The notes: a model not told the origin generated them from the sequence alone. A DNA stretch of 64,000 bases from Agrobacterium rubi TR3 = NBRC 13261 (GCF_000739935.1 NZ_BBJU01000029.1:58483-122482); one strand, 5' to 3'; positions 53,710 through 62,018 are shown, numbered from the stretch's first letter. Made by a program: numbers and translations.

Positions 53710-53725
53710 AGGGGCACCAAAAACA
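53710..53725 (+). repeat. attR: right copy of the tRNA-Leu 16-bp repeat
   Basis: AGGGGCACCAAAAACA is identical to 6882-6897 and in the same orientation. It lies 56 bases after the last island gene and just before the terminator of the next backbone gene. No tRNA body precedes it here, so it is the duplicated target fragment. Confidence 0.85.
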
Positions 53726-53782
53726 CATATAGAACTGTTGTCTGAGGCTGGCGTCGTGCCATCCGCTCGTTACGGTAGACAT

Positions 53783-53810
53783 AAAAAAGGGGCGTGCTGT
53801 CGCTCGCCCC
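53783..53810 (-). terminator. Rho-independent terminator of the lipoprotein gene
   Basis: Read leftward, GGGGCG (complement of 53805-53810) pairs with CGCCCC (53789-53794) and is followed at once by six T (53783-53788). It lies 19 bases after the stop of the leftward lipoprotein gene and shows that backbone DNA resumes directly after attR. Confidence 0.8.
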
Positions 53811-53828
53811 GTCTTCTTTCCGATCACC

Positions 53829-54077
53829 TTAGCGTTGGATTACGCCGTAAATGATGCGGTTGTCGTTGTTTCTGTATCTGTCGCGATCATTATCGCGCCA
53901 GTTTCCTCGTCTGTCGCGGCGGAAATCGCGGTCGTTACGGTAGTCGCGGCCATTGTCGTAGCGACGATCATAGCCACCCGCCGAGTAATAGCCGCCGCTG
54001 CGGTAACCGCGATCATCGACGCAGCCACTGAGTACGCCAACCGAAATCAGGCAGAGTGCGGCAGTAAAAATTTTCAT
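53829..54077 (-). CDS. Small Arg/Asp/Tyr-rich lipoprotein
   Basis: This 82-residue protein has a lipoprotein signal (MKIFTAALCLISVGVLSGC), the lipobox LSGC giving Cys19 as the lipidated residue. The mature part is a low-complexity run of Arg, Asp, Asn, Tyr and Gly (RRYDNGRDYRND). AGGAGGTCTCA precedes the ATG; a longer upstream frame lacks support. It is followed by its own terminator. The function is unknown; similar small envelope lipoproteins occur in rhizobia. It is next to a PhoQ-like two-component system and may be under its control (inference). Confidence 0.8.
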   Translation of the reverse strand: MKIFTAALCLISVGVLSGCVDDRGYRSGGYYSAGGYDRRYDNGRDYRNDRDFRRDRRGNWRDNDRDRYRNNDNRIIYGVIQR

Positions 54078-54152
54078 TGAGACCTCCTGTGCAACCCAGC
54101 CAAACGCGCTGGGGCGGCTGTGTGTTCCAGGCATCTCGCGCTTTACGATAAA

Positions 54153-55526
54153 TCACGGCCCCGTTCGTGTGGATATGGGTAAAGCAAGAATAGCTCGCAG
54201 GCCTGCGGGTTCATTGGGGTGAAGGGAGAGTGATCCGCCATAAAGGCCGGACAATTCGCTGACGATCGACAGGCCAAAACCGGTTCCGGCAACCCGTTCG
54301 TCTTCTCTCACACCGGGAAGCAAAACAGCTTCCATCCTGTCTTCGGGGATGCCTGGGCCATCGTCTTCGATGGTGATGCGAACAACTGAACCCTCGCGCT
54401 GCGCGCTGATCTTGACATGCGAGGACGCCCATTTGAATGCGTTGTCGATGAGGTTGCCGAGCATCTCTTCGAGATCGTTCTCACTGCAGGCCGCTTTCAG
54501 GGTCTCATCAATCGCGATCTCGAAGCTTATGCCTCGTTCCGCATGGATGGAGCCGATTGCGAGGTGAAGGTCGGCGACCGACGCCGCAATATTTGCACTC
54601 GCGACATTGCCAGTGGACACCATCGCGTGGCGTGCAGAATTGAGATGGTGTTTGATTCTCTGGTCGATACGTTTCGCAAGGTTGCGCAACGTGCCATCCG
54701 TATCATTTCCGTCGTCAAGCGCCAGCATAAGGCTGGCGACGGGTGTTTTGAGGCCGTGGGCCAGATTGGCGAACTGCATGCGGGTTGCGGTCAGCCGTTC
54801 CTCATTGGCAATCAACAGGGCATTCGTCTTCTCAGTCAAAGGAGAGAGTTCTGGCGACTTCTGTGGTGGCAGTCGGTCGATATCCCCCCGGTTGATGGCA
54901 TCGATATCGGCGGCCATGGATGCGAGAGGTTTTAGCCCGAAACGGATTTGCCACAGTGTGCCTGCCAGAAGGACAAGACCCAAAAACAGCATGCAGGGTA
55001 TCAACCAAAACAGCGCGCGAATGGCCGGGTCAACTAGCGCGCCAAAGGGTGCCGTCGCGGTTATGGTGACGATCTCGCCATCGATGTTGCGCGTGACTTG
55101 GCGTGTGTAGAGCGTTTTTCCGTGCAAATCCTCCGCGTCGCCTGGAGACGGCAGGCCGGTCACGGTCTCGCGCAGGCTCTTGCGTCCCTTGGGGCCATCC
55201 AGTTCGTTTCCAGCGAGGGATAGTGATGTCAGACGGTCGCGGCCGGTTTCGATTTGCCAGTACCAGCCCGAGTCCCGTCGATCGAAAGGCGGGGCATCAA
55301 GGGGCGTGGAAAGCTCAAGATGTCCAGACGGAGTTCGGGTAACAGTGCTGGCGAGCGCACCGATTTGCGTATCCAGCCTCTGGTCGATCTGTTCGCGCAC
55401 GACGTTTTTCAAGGCAAGCCACAGGATCACGGATGCGACCACAAGCGTTACGGTGACAAACAGGCCGGAAAAGAGCAGCAATCGCCCTGCAAGCGAGTGA
55501 GGGATGCGCAACTTTCGTACCATCAA
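54153..55526 (-). CDS. Two-component sensor histidine kinase (PhoQ-like)
   Basis: This 457-residue membrane kinase has a first membrane helix at about 17-39, a periplasmic sensor of about 130 residues, a second helix at about 172-192, HAMP (195-250), a dimerisation helix with phospho-acceptor His257 in NLAHGLKTP, and an ATPase domain with NLIDNAFKW, DDGPGIP and GTGFGLSIV. The HGLKTP box instead of HELRTP marks the PhoQ-like subgroup. It overlaps the regulator gene by four bases. The stimulus is unknown; divalent cations or envelope stress would be typical. Confidence 0.92.
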   Translation of the reverse strand: MMVRKLRIPHSLAGRLLLFSGLFVTVTLVVASVILWLALKNVVREQIDQRLDTQIGALASTVTRTPSGHLELSTPLDAPPFDRRDSGWYWQIETGRDRLTSLSLAGNELDGPKGRKSLRETVTGLPSPGDAEDLHGKTLYTRQVTRNIDGEIVTITATAPFGALVDPAIRALFWLIPCMLFLGLVLLAGTLWQIRFGLKPLASMAADIDAINRGDIDRLPPQKSPELSPLTEKTNALLIANEERLTATRMQFANLAHGLKTPVASLMLALDDGNDTDGTLRNLAKRIDQRIKHHLNSARHAMVSTGNVASANIAASVADLHLAIGSIHAERGISFEIAIDETLKAACSENDLEEMLGNLIDNAFKWASSHVKISAQREGSVVRITIEDDGPGIPEDRMEAVLLPGVREDERVAGTGFGLSIVSELSGLYGGSLSLHPNEPAGLRAILALPISTRTGP

Positions 55527-56191
55527 GCCACCACCGCCGCCGTCAGCATGTAGCCTCTGCCTCTGACCGTTTCGATCCGTTCAGCGCCGATCTTCTTTCG
55601 CAGCCGTGCGACAATAACCTCGATGGAATTGGAATCGACATCCGCGTCGCCGTCATAGACCCGCTCGTTCAGCTCACGCCGATCCACGATCGTTTCCTTG
55701 CGCAGCATGAGGCAGGAGAGCACGCGCCATTCCAGGGCTGTCAGTTTCAGCGGTAGTCCGTCCAGCTCGAACGTACCCAGCTGCGCATCGAAGACGAGAG
55801 GTCCGCAGTTCAGCCGCGAGGACGCGTAGCCTGCGGCGCGGCGCACCAGGGCTCTAAGTCGCAATACCAGTTCCTCGGTCTTGAACGGCTTCGGTAGAAA
55901 ATCATCCGCCCCGGCCTTAAAGCTTGCCACCTTGTCCGGCCAACCGTCTCGTGCCGTCAAAACCAGCACCGGCAGGTTTCGTTCGCTCTCGCGCCAACCT
56001 TTCAGGACGGTGACGCCATCTATTTTCGGCAGTCCCAGATCCAGTACGGCAACGTCGAACAGTTCCGTCAGCCCGGCATGCAGCGCGTCCTCGCCGTTGC
56101 GGGCAATATCGACCACGAAGTTTTCCAGCCGGAGGGCGGTTGCGATCCGGCCATTGAGATCGTCGTCATCCTCCACGAGCAGCACGCGCAT
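55523..56191 (-). CDS. OmpR/PhoP-family response regulator
   Basis: The protein has 222 residues. Receiver domain with acidic pocket EDDD (7-10), phospho-acceptor Asp51 in VLDLGLP, and Lys in LPKPFKTEEL; then a winged-helix effector domain (about 130-218) ending in VRGRGYML. It is the partner of the kinase gene which begins within its stop codon. The divergent gap of 132 bases to the OB-fold gene probably holds its promoter. Confidence 0.93.
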   Translation of the reverse strand: MRVLLVEDDDDLNGRIATALRLENFVVDIARNGEDALHAGLTELFDVAVLDLGLPKIDGVTVLKGWRESERNLPVLVLTARDGWPDKVASFKAGADDFLPKPFKTEELVLRLRALVRRAAGYASSRLNCGPLVFDAQLGTFELDGLPLKLTALEWRVLSCLMLRKETIVDRRELNERVYDGDADVDSNSIEVIVARLRKKIGAERIETVRGRGYMLTAAVVA

Positions 56192-56323
56192 AAGGGAACT
56201 TTCTGATGAAAAGAAGCCGAAAACATAAGTGTTGCAGCTTAACTCAAGCTGAACGGGAAGGTTCAGCGAGGCGAGGGCCAGCCGCTGCTAGCTTGTGATT
56301 GTCACGAACAAAGGAGCATCACA

Positions 56324-56827
56324 ATGCAGATCGAAGATCACAGCCACCCACACCCAGACCAGAACACCACCGCTGGCTCTCCGCCGCCAAAACCCCGCTC
56401 GCGATTGGTATGGCCAGCCCTCGTTACCGTTGTTGCCCTTGCCGTCGGTGTTGCCGGAGGTGCCGCCGCAACGAAACTGGTTCGCCCGACACCGGAAATG
56501 GCACCCGTAACCCCGGTTGCGATTTCCACCGTGCCAGCCACGGGTCTCGTCACAATCAAGGGCACGGTTGCCGAAATCTACGGCAACAAATTCATTCTGC
56601 AGGATGAAAGCGGCAGGGCGCTGGTGGAAACCGGCCCGGCCGGGGAAGATGGCGATCTCGTTGCCAAGAATGAGGCCGTGACCGTGCAGGGCCGTGCCGA
56701 TGACGGTGTCGTCCACGCCAGCTATCTCATACGTCAGGATGGCCAAGCGGAATCGATCGGGCCGCAGGGTGGTCCTCCACATTTGCGCCACCCCGACGGC
56801 ATGGATCACCCCAAGCCAAGACCCTGA
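56324..56827 (+). CDS. Membrane-anchored OB-fold-like protein of unknown function
   Basis: This 167-residue protein has a polar His/Pro-rich N-terminus, one membrane helix at about 28-50 (WPALVTVVALAVGVAGGAAA), then a periplasmic beta-rich segment at about 72-145 (TIKGTVAEIYGNKFILQDES, then VTVQGRADDGVVHASYLIRQ) that looks like the bacterial OB-fold (DUF5666/BOF style), and a His/Pro-rich tail. Such domains bind cations or small ligands. It is divergent from the response regulator, a usual place for a target gene of an OmpR-type system (inference). Confidence 0.72.
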   Translation: MQIEDHSHPHPDQNTTAGSPPPKPRSRLVWPALVTVVALAVGVAGGAAATKLVRPTPEMAPVTPVAISTVPATGLVTIKGTVAEIYGNKFILQDESGRALVETGPAGEDGDLVAKNEAVTVQGRADDGVVHASYLIRQDGQAESIGPQGGPPHLRHPDGMDHPKPRP

Positions 56828-56890
56828 TAGCGCTGGGTGATTGCAGGCCATAGACATTTTTGCCATGTCTTAAAATCTGTCTATTGATAA

Positions 56891-56931
56891 AATACGGCGC
56901 TCTGCTTCGGTCAGAGCGCCGTATTCTTTTT
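56891..56931 (+). terminator. Strong rho-independent terminator
   Basis: A perfect 14-bp stem (56891-56904 with 56912-56925) closes the loop CTTCGGT and is followed by CTTTTT. It ends the OB-fold gene transcript 64 bases after its stop. The TTTTATC on the opposite strand could make it work in both directions. Confidence 0.9.
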
Positions 56932-57058
56932 CGCGTCGCAAAGATGCGTTGAACGCAGGTGAAAAGTGTCTCACGTCTGAGAAACTATTCTTTTTGGCTC
57001 ATGGAACTCAACAGCCATTCGGAGCATTTATGCCTCCAATTATTGGGGGTTACTGAGT

Positions 57059-58162
57059 ATGATTGGAAGTGAGTTTCGCGGCGCGCGCGATGCGGGTGAT
57101 CGCCTTGTGGCGGCGCATGCATCGGAAGACCCGTTCGCGGCGGCCTTCAAAGCCACCAGAATGCCGATGCTCATCACCGACCCCCGCCAGGACGACAACC
57201 CGATCATTTTCTGCAATCACGCGTTCAGCGAACTCACGGGATATCCCTTGGATGAGCTTGTTGGTCGTAACTGTCGTTTTTTGCAGGGCACCGATACCGA
57301 CCCCGCAGCGGTTGCGAAAATCAGGTCTGCCGTGACCGAACACTATGACCTGTCCATCGATATCCTGAACTACAGAAAAGATGGATCGACGTTCTGGAAC
57401 GCGCTGTTCGTAAGCCCGGTTCGTGATGAGAGCGGGGAGGTGATCTATTTTTTCGCGTCTCAGCTCGATTTCACCAATATCAAGAGCAAGGAAGCGGAAC
57501 TTGCGGCAGCCCGTCACATGGCGGAAGAAGAGGTTGCCCGACGCACGGCAGATCTGACCGCCGCGCTGACCACCAAAACATCGCTTGTCCACGAGGTCGA
57601 CCATCGTGTGAAGAACAACCTGCTGACGATTGCTTCCATCGTCAAACTTCAGGCACGCATGACGAAGGACGATGTTGCCAAGCGCACGCTTTTGTCCGTG
57701 CTCAGCCGTGTCGAGGCGCTCAGCACCGTGCACCGGAAGCTGCTCAACAATGACGATGTCGGCCATTTCGACGTCGCCGATTTTGCCAGTGACCTGATCA
57801 CCGATCTCGTCGGCGCGTTGAAACGCTCGGACATCGTTTTAACGACGGATCTCAATGAGGTGATCGTACCGGCGCACAAGGCATCTCCGCTTGCTCTCAT
57901 CCTGAACGAGTTGATCGGTGATGCCGTCAGACGCGGTTTGAGCGAAAGCGGAGGCAAAATACATCTGGAAGTTCGCAGACTGAACGGCCATTTCCTCATC
58001 CGTGTCGAGGATTCTGTGACACCGGTGGATGTGGATACCGAAGAACACGCATTCAGCCTGCTGATGCTGCAAACATGCGCCAAGCAACTCGGCGCGAAAA
58101 TCGAACGGACAACAGAGGGAAACCGCACGGATGTGCGTGTGACCCTTATGGTGCAAGAGTAA
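57059..58162 (+). CDS. LOV-domain HWE/HisKA_2 histidine kinase (blue-light sensor)
   Basis: The protein has 367 residues. A PAS/LOV domain (about 28-145) contains the flavin-adduct motif GRNCRFLQG with photoactive Cys72 and downstream NYRKDGSTFWN. A short coiled coil leads to the HisKA_2 block with phospho-acceptor His182 in HEVDHRVKNNLL and an ATPase domain with ALILNELIGDAV. All LOV residues are kept, so light should form a cysteinyl-flavin bond and change kinase activity. It is soluble. The single-domain response regulator ten bases downstream is the natural partner. Such kinases in rhizobia affect attachment and stress responses. Confidence 0.92.
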   Translation: MIGSEFRGARDAGDRLVAAHASEDPFAAAFKATRMPMLITDPRQDDNPIIFCNHAFSELTGYPLDELVGRNCRFLQGTDTDPAAVAKIRSAVTEHYDLSIDILNYRKDGSTFWNALFVSPVRDESGEVIYFFASQLDFTNIKSKEAELAAARHMAEEEVARRTADLTAALTTKTSLVHEVDHRVKNNLLTIASIVKLQARMTKDDVAKRTLLSVLSRVEALSTVHRKLLNNDDVGHFDVADFASDLITDLVGALKRSDIVLTTDLNEVIVPAHKASPLALILNELIGDAVRRGLSESGGKIHLEVRRLNGHFLIRVEDSVTPVDVDTEEHAFSLLMLQTCAKQLGAKIERTTEGNRTDVRVTLMVQE

Positions 58163-58172
58163 GGACAAGACG

Positions 58173-58580
58173 TTGCGTGTTATGATCGTAGAAGATGAGG
58201 CGTTATTGGCGCTAGAACTTGAAAGCGAAGTAGAGGCCGCAGGACACGAAGTCGTGGGCCAGGCCGCTTCAAGCCAGAAAGCCTGTGAACTTGTCGAACG
58301 ATCCACCCCTGATTTTGCTTTCGTGGACATCCACCTTCTGGACGGTCCGACAGGAATTGATGTCGGTCGCTACCTCGCCTCTAAAAAAGTTCCCTATGTT
58401 TTTGTCTCAGGCAACCTGAAACGTATTCCAGATGATTTTGCTGGGGCAATCGGCGCGATCGAAAAACCCTATACGATGAACGGTCTTCAGAACGCCTTGG
58501 GCTACATTACGGGTCTGGTCACTGGGAACCCGATAACAACACCTCCTCCAAGTTTGATTCTTGCAACAAGAGATGCATGA
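58173..58580 (+). CDS. Single-domain response regulator
   Basis: This 135-residue receiver domain has acidic residues EDE at 7-9, phospho-acceptor Asp52 in FAFVDIHL, Ser in FVSGNL and Lys in IEKPYTMNGL. There is no output domain, so it probably relays or sinks phosphate from the LOV kinase. The start is TTG at 58173 with AAGGA upstream; the internal ATG at 58182 would remove the first beta-strand residues. FVSGN instead of TA at the switch position is the form seen with HWE kinases. Confidence 0.9.
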   Translation: MRVMIVEDEALLALELESEVEAAGHEVVGQAASSQKACELVERSTPDFAFVDIHLLDGPTGIDVGRYLASKKVPYVFVSGNLKRIPDDFAGAIGAIEKPYTMNGLQNALGYITGLVTGNPITTPPPSLILATRDA

Positions 58581-58931
58581 GTTGGATATAGTCTGCTCGA
58601 TTCATGTTGTTTCGGAAACGCAAGGGCCGGCTATAAAATCATCTTCACTTGGCCATCTCAGCGCAGGTAAGTCCTGCGCGGACATATTCTGCCGAGTAAG
58701 CCAAGGCGAAAAGCCGAGTCGCTAATCATGCTTACAATCAAACCAGCATAGATTATGTCCTGCCAAGGATCTTAGAAGGTGGTGGGCTATCTGTGAGAAA
58801 ACTGGTCGGTAAAGCCCATGCCGCTACTGCCGACCATAATAACCGCCTCTCATCGCATTTTTCGACTTGCATAGACGAGCAAATCATTTATATGACGCCC
58901 TAGCGAAGCGGCACAGCCACTTCGGTTGCGT
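58581..58931. other. Intergenic region before tRNA-Gln
   Basis: About 350 bases show no frame worth calling and no clear terminator for the response regulator. The last 65 bases hold the tRNA-Gln promoter candidate. Confidence 0.5.
58867..58896 (+). promoter_or_regulatory. Promoter candidate of tRNA-Gln
   Basis: TTGCAT (58867-58872) and TATGAC (58891-58896) are 18 bases apart, and the tRNA begins 36 bases after. An overlapping TTTATAT could serve as -10 instead. Confidence 0.45.
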
Positions 58932-59005
58932 TGGGGAATAGTTCAACGGTAGAACGACGGACTCTGACTCCGTTAATCTTGGTTCGAATCCAGGTTCCCC
59001 AGCCA
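58932..59005 (+). tRNA. tRNA-Gln (anticodon CTG)
   Basis: The 74-base gene folds normally: acceptor TGGGGAA pairs with TTCCCCA, anticodon stem ACGGA/TCCGT closes loop CTCTGAC with anticodon CTG, the T arm holds GGTTCGAATCC, and CCA is encoded at 59003-59005. A truncated integrase follows within 140 bases, so its 3' end is a probable attachment site. Confidence 0.96.
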
Positions 59006-59139
59006 ATTCTCCCTAAATACCCGTAATCCCTTGATTTTCCAGTCGTGTCGGATATCGTTTTGGCATCATTGGCGACCTGATGCCCAGAACTGTAGCCCAC
59101 AGGTGATGCCCACGCGCAATATGCGTCCCGGCATTTCAG

Positions 59140-59760
59140 GTGGCAGGCAAGGGCAACAACCTCATGGCGGTCCGCCACGACGTCGAGAATCTCATCCGCC
59201 GCGGCAATATCTTTTATTGGCGTGCGCGTGTTCCGAACGCGTTTCGGCAATGCCTACCAGGCAGCCGACTTTCATTAAGCCTTCACTGTTCTGATCATAA
59301 GAAAGCTCAAGTCATTGGTCGCAAGCTCAACGTGCTGATGGCCGAACTTAAGTTAAAACAGAAGGACCCCATGTCAAAGGCGCAGCTCCAAAAGCTTTGC
59401 GAACACGAACGTGACAAGATGCTCGAGCATCTGGACAACGTCTCGATGGCCGCACGGCGCTATGGCCGTCCGGCCGATATTGCAGAGCTGGAAATGGATC
59501 TCGAAAATGGCTGGGCCTATCGTCTTCTTGAGATGTTCGGGATTCGCCATCGCCTGACACTGGAGGCCGATTGCCTCGGCCACACCTATCTTCGAAAACA
59601 AGGGGTCCCAGCCTCCCACTTCTTTTCAATCCGCTCGAACTATCTCGAACTTCGTCAGGAGGCGACCTCACGCGGCTTTCAGGAGGGTCTTCACAGACTG
59701 ATGTACTTATTCGACATCGATCCAAACGCGCTCAAGCCGGAGCCCAGCCAAATTGCTCAA
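59140..59760 (+). pseudogene. Truncated integrase (DUF6538-like N-terminal part)
   Basis: About 205 residues resemble the N-terminal half of DUF6538-type integrases: RRGNIFYWRARVPNAFRQCL, then a helical arm-binding region (LEADCLGHTYLRKQGVPASHF). From about 59750 the frame runs into unrelated sequence and ends at 59874, with no catalytic core. The break coincides with the end of a leftward hypothetical frame, so a deletion or insertion joined two foreign pieces here. Its place right after tRNA-Gln shows it once belonged to an integrated element. Confidence 0.65.
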
Positions 59761-60061
59761 TCTTGCGATGTTTCGACCAGTCGAAAAAGCCGCTGTCATC
59801 GCCGTGATAGTCGATATAGCGCGGCCACGGTGACCCGGCAGGCGTGGAGAAGGGATCGAATGCCGACCAGTTGAGGGCTTCATCGGGAGCGACGTGCAGA
59901 TCGGCCTTTTTGCCCATGCTGGCAGGGCCGATGATGAGATTGCCGCGCCCCGCCTCGGTGTTCAGTATATGGCTATGCGGCCCGGTCAGGTTCAGCAGGT
60001 AGCGACCCCAGTCGCTCACCGATCCCACGGGACGGTCGGACACATCGATTGGTGCGGACAA
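59732..60061 (-). pseudogene. Truncated hypothetical gene at the integrase junction
   Basis: The leftward frame of 109 residues begins MSAPIDVSDRPVGSVSDWG with AGGAGA upstream and has a plausible globular composition up to about residue 95 (YIDYHGDDSGFFDW), after which it crosses into the antisense of the integrase remnant. I do not recognise the family. It probably is the start of a longer gene whose rest was lost at the junction near 59750. Confidence 0.4.
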
Positions 60062-60265
60062 ACAGTTCTCTCCTGTAGTTCTTTAGATTGACCTCGGCGG
60101 GCTGTCTCAAAACTCCCGATTAACGCGGCACTTGTTTTACTGACTTCTGCGACGTCGCAGAATAGGCAGTTTTGCGACAGCCGCAATGACCGCGGTTGGC
60201 GCAAAGTTGCCGAGGCAGCAGTTGGTCCAAAGAGGACTTTAGTGGTTGCCGGGACTTCAGAGTAT

Positions 60266-60616
60266 TCATTCATCTTGCTCGGCATACCACTCGCCATTCC
60301 ACTCGGCATGGTCGCGGCGCTGTCCTGTGACAGCCCAACGTTCCAACGATGGGTAGATCGTAGTCTCAGGCCAGCGCGGACCGATCTCCGCTGCCTGCTT
60401 CCAGGTCAGGTGAACCCTCGCCACCCTTCCATCGTCAAGTTTGTAAAGGGCATCGTCGGAATCGTATCTACGTGCGATCAGCTTGGCGTCAAAGCCATAT
60501 AAAACATGACTCGAAGTTACTTCTGTTCGAAGCTCCCTCTCCCACGCCTCACGGAAACTTTGACTTTCGACTGTCATTTCGTCGCCCACTGGTTCCCACG
60601 GCTCCAGCCACTCCAT
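60266..60616 (-). CDS. Hypothetical protein
   Basis: This 116-residue acidic, Trp-rich protein (MEWLEPWEPVGDEM, later RVHLTWKQAAEIGPRWPETT) looks like a small family of unknown function that I have seen described only as hypothetical. ATG at 60616 is chosen; an in-frame extension to 60649 lacks a ribosome site. The codon look is coding and the chain is unbroken. It lies among remnants of a mobile region, so it may be cargo. Immunity-protein-like small acidic proteins have this look, but nothing proves it. Confidence 0.55.
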   Translation of the reverse strand: MEWLEPWEPVGDEMTVESQSFREAWERELRTEVTSSHVLYGFDAKLIARRYDSDDALYKLDDGRVARVHLTWKQAAEIGPRWPETTIYPSLERWAVTGQRRDHAEWNGEWYAEQDE

Positions 60617-60824
60617 ATGATCGCCCCCGTTCAACAGCCTTGCTGCCACAGGACTATAGCAAAAGTCCCGCTCTTCTCACGTCCAGCCCTCAACTCAGAA
60701 GTTTGCAGCACAGATCCAAAGCTAATCTAAATCATTTATGGAGCACAAAAACGCAAACCATATCACTTAGCCACTTCCACCATCAGGAGAACTAGAGACC
60801 CGCAAAATCTATTTTCAGCAATGA

Positions 60825-61037
60825 CCGCTTCTGGCGGATACTGTTGAGAAACTCTTGTTAGCATCGGTAATGGTGCTCGTCGCGCGGGCTGCCAGGTATA
60901 GTTTACTGACGGTTCGGGAGATGTGGAGCCACTTTGCGTCTGACGTACTGAGGGGCGTTTGCATGCGCAATATTATTTCAGTGATCCCAAAAGAAAAGCC
61001 GTCTGCCGGAGTTTTCAACAGTATCGGCGCAAAGCGG
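60825..61037. mobile_element. MITE-like element, 213 bp, with ~30-bp imperfect inverted ends
   Basis: The left end CCGCTTCTGGCGGATACTGT (60825-60844) continues TGAGAAACTC; the right end, read on the other strand from 61037, gives CCGCTTTGCGCCGATACTGT and then TGAAAACTC. The ends match except for a few bases. No transposase is inside. The same end sequence starts the element at 62199 and appears at the right window edge, so this is a small non-autonomous relative. An 84-codon antisense frame within it is rejected as a gene. Confidence 0.7.
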
Positions 61038-61165
61038 ACGCGCTGTCGCCGTAATCCCAAATTTCGCAAAAACGCCTTGAACTGGTTTTTTCAGCCCATC
61101 CGCTTTGAAGGGCCCAGGACAGGGTCAACCGCAATGCAAACAAGTTGGCTGCTGTACGTTCAAAG

Positions 61166-61771
61166 CTAACTCCGCCCTTCGGCATGGCGAAGGGCAATCC
61201 AAGGCAGGTTTGGTACGTCTCCAGCGCCCCACTCCACGACAACCGTGCCGTGGAACATTATGCCATAGCCGTTCTCCGTATCCCAACTGCAGGCAAGCTC
61301 GACACCAAAATAAGGAGGCTTTCCTACCACGTCTGGTAGCGCGATGTGGAGAAGGCTGACTCTCGGGCGCAACTGTGCTTCTTCCCATGTCTCATTAACG
61401 GCCTCGTCGGTCACGCCGTCAATCCCCTTCTGAATGTTGATAAGCTCATCAAGCGAGGATCGAATAGTAGCGATGATCGCCTGTTCCACTTCTGCGTCGT
61501 TATCGATCAGCCACCGCGCTGCTGCGATCATGTTCGAACTGGGCACGTCACCCGTACCGTCGCCGTTCTCCAAGATGACCGGCACTTCTCCCGGCTCAGC
61601 GAACTCGGCGTTGCCACGTCCGGGATGGGGTAGAGCGACAAGCGAGTGTTGAAACGTTGAAGTCAAAGGCATTGGTAGCGCTGTGACCCAAGCCCCCTTG
61701 CCGCCGTAGAGCGTAGGTAAACCATCGATTTTGTAGGGCTTATCTTTAGGCGAAAGCTTGTCGAGGCGCAT
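61166..61771 (-). CDS. Hypothetical protein, possibly DUF6985-like
   Basis: The roughly 201-residue protein starts MRLDKLSPKDKPY with AAGGATGG upstream; ATG at 61780 would add three residues. The C-terminal third (PPYFGVELACSWDTENGYGI, then MFHGTVVVEWG) recalls the DUF6985 family, whose members end in a WD-EHG-G-type motif. These proteins are often found as orphan or immunity-like genes near toxin systems; no toxin is intact here, though a decayed C-terminal fragment lies just upstream on the other strand. Function unknown. Confidence 0.6.
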   Translation of the reverse strand: MRLDKLSPKDKPYKIDGLPTLYGGKGAWVTALPMPLTSTFQHSLVALPHPGRGNAEFAEPGEVPVILENGDGTGDVPSSNMIAAARWLIDNDAEVEQAIIATIRSSLDELINIQKGIDGVTDEAVNETWEEAQLRPRVSLLHIALPDVVGKPPYFGVELACSWDTENGYGIMFHGTVVVEWGAGDVPNLPWIALRHAEGRS

Positions 61772-61789
61772 GAGACCCATCCTTCAACT

Positions 61790-61953
61790 GAACTGGCTTT
61801 GCGTGCGAACATTGCACGCCAGACAGAGCGTGCCAAGCCGCTCACCGCGCCGAGCAGCCAACACGGATCGAAGACATCATCAAGGTGCATGCGGCCAACG
61901 ACCGCATTTGGCACGAAGCGGAAGACGTATTCTGGCCCGTTGTGGACATATGA
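61790..61953 (+). pseudogene. Decayed C-terminal gene fragment
   Basis: Two frames joined by a likely frameshift near 61852 read like one protein end: ELALRANIARQTERAKPL followed by QPTRIEDIIKVHAANDRIWH and EAEDVFWPVVDI before a TGA at 61951-61953. No start or upstream part is present. The composition looks coding, the family is not recognised. It is divergent from the DUF6985-like gene, so it could be the tail of a lost partner gene. Confidence 0.3.
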
Positions 61954-62018
61954 GTTGTTTCAGGCAAAAGTTGCGCTAAGCTCTTCCACGTCAACTGGCA
62001 TTTAAATTTGGAGGTTAA

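Noticed and set aside
53835..54080. 81-codon Val/Ala/Ile-rich rightward frame
   Set aside because: It is the antisense of the Asp/Arg/Tyr-rich lipoprotein gene, which has a lipobox, ribosome site and terminator.
60815..61069. 84-codon leftward frame often annotated as a hypothetical protein
   Set aside because: It lies almost wholly within the MITE-like element, including its inverted ends, and has no ribosome site; the element explains the open frame.
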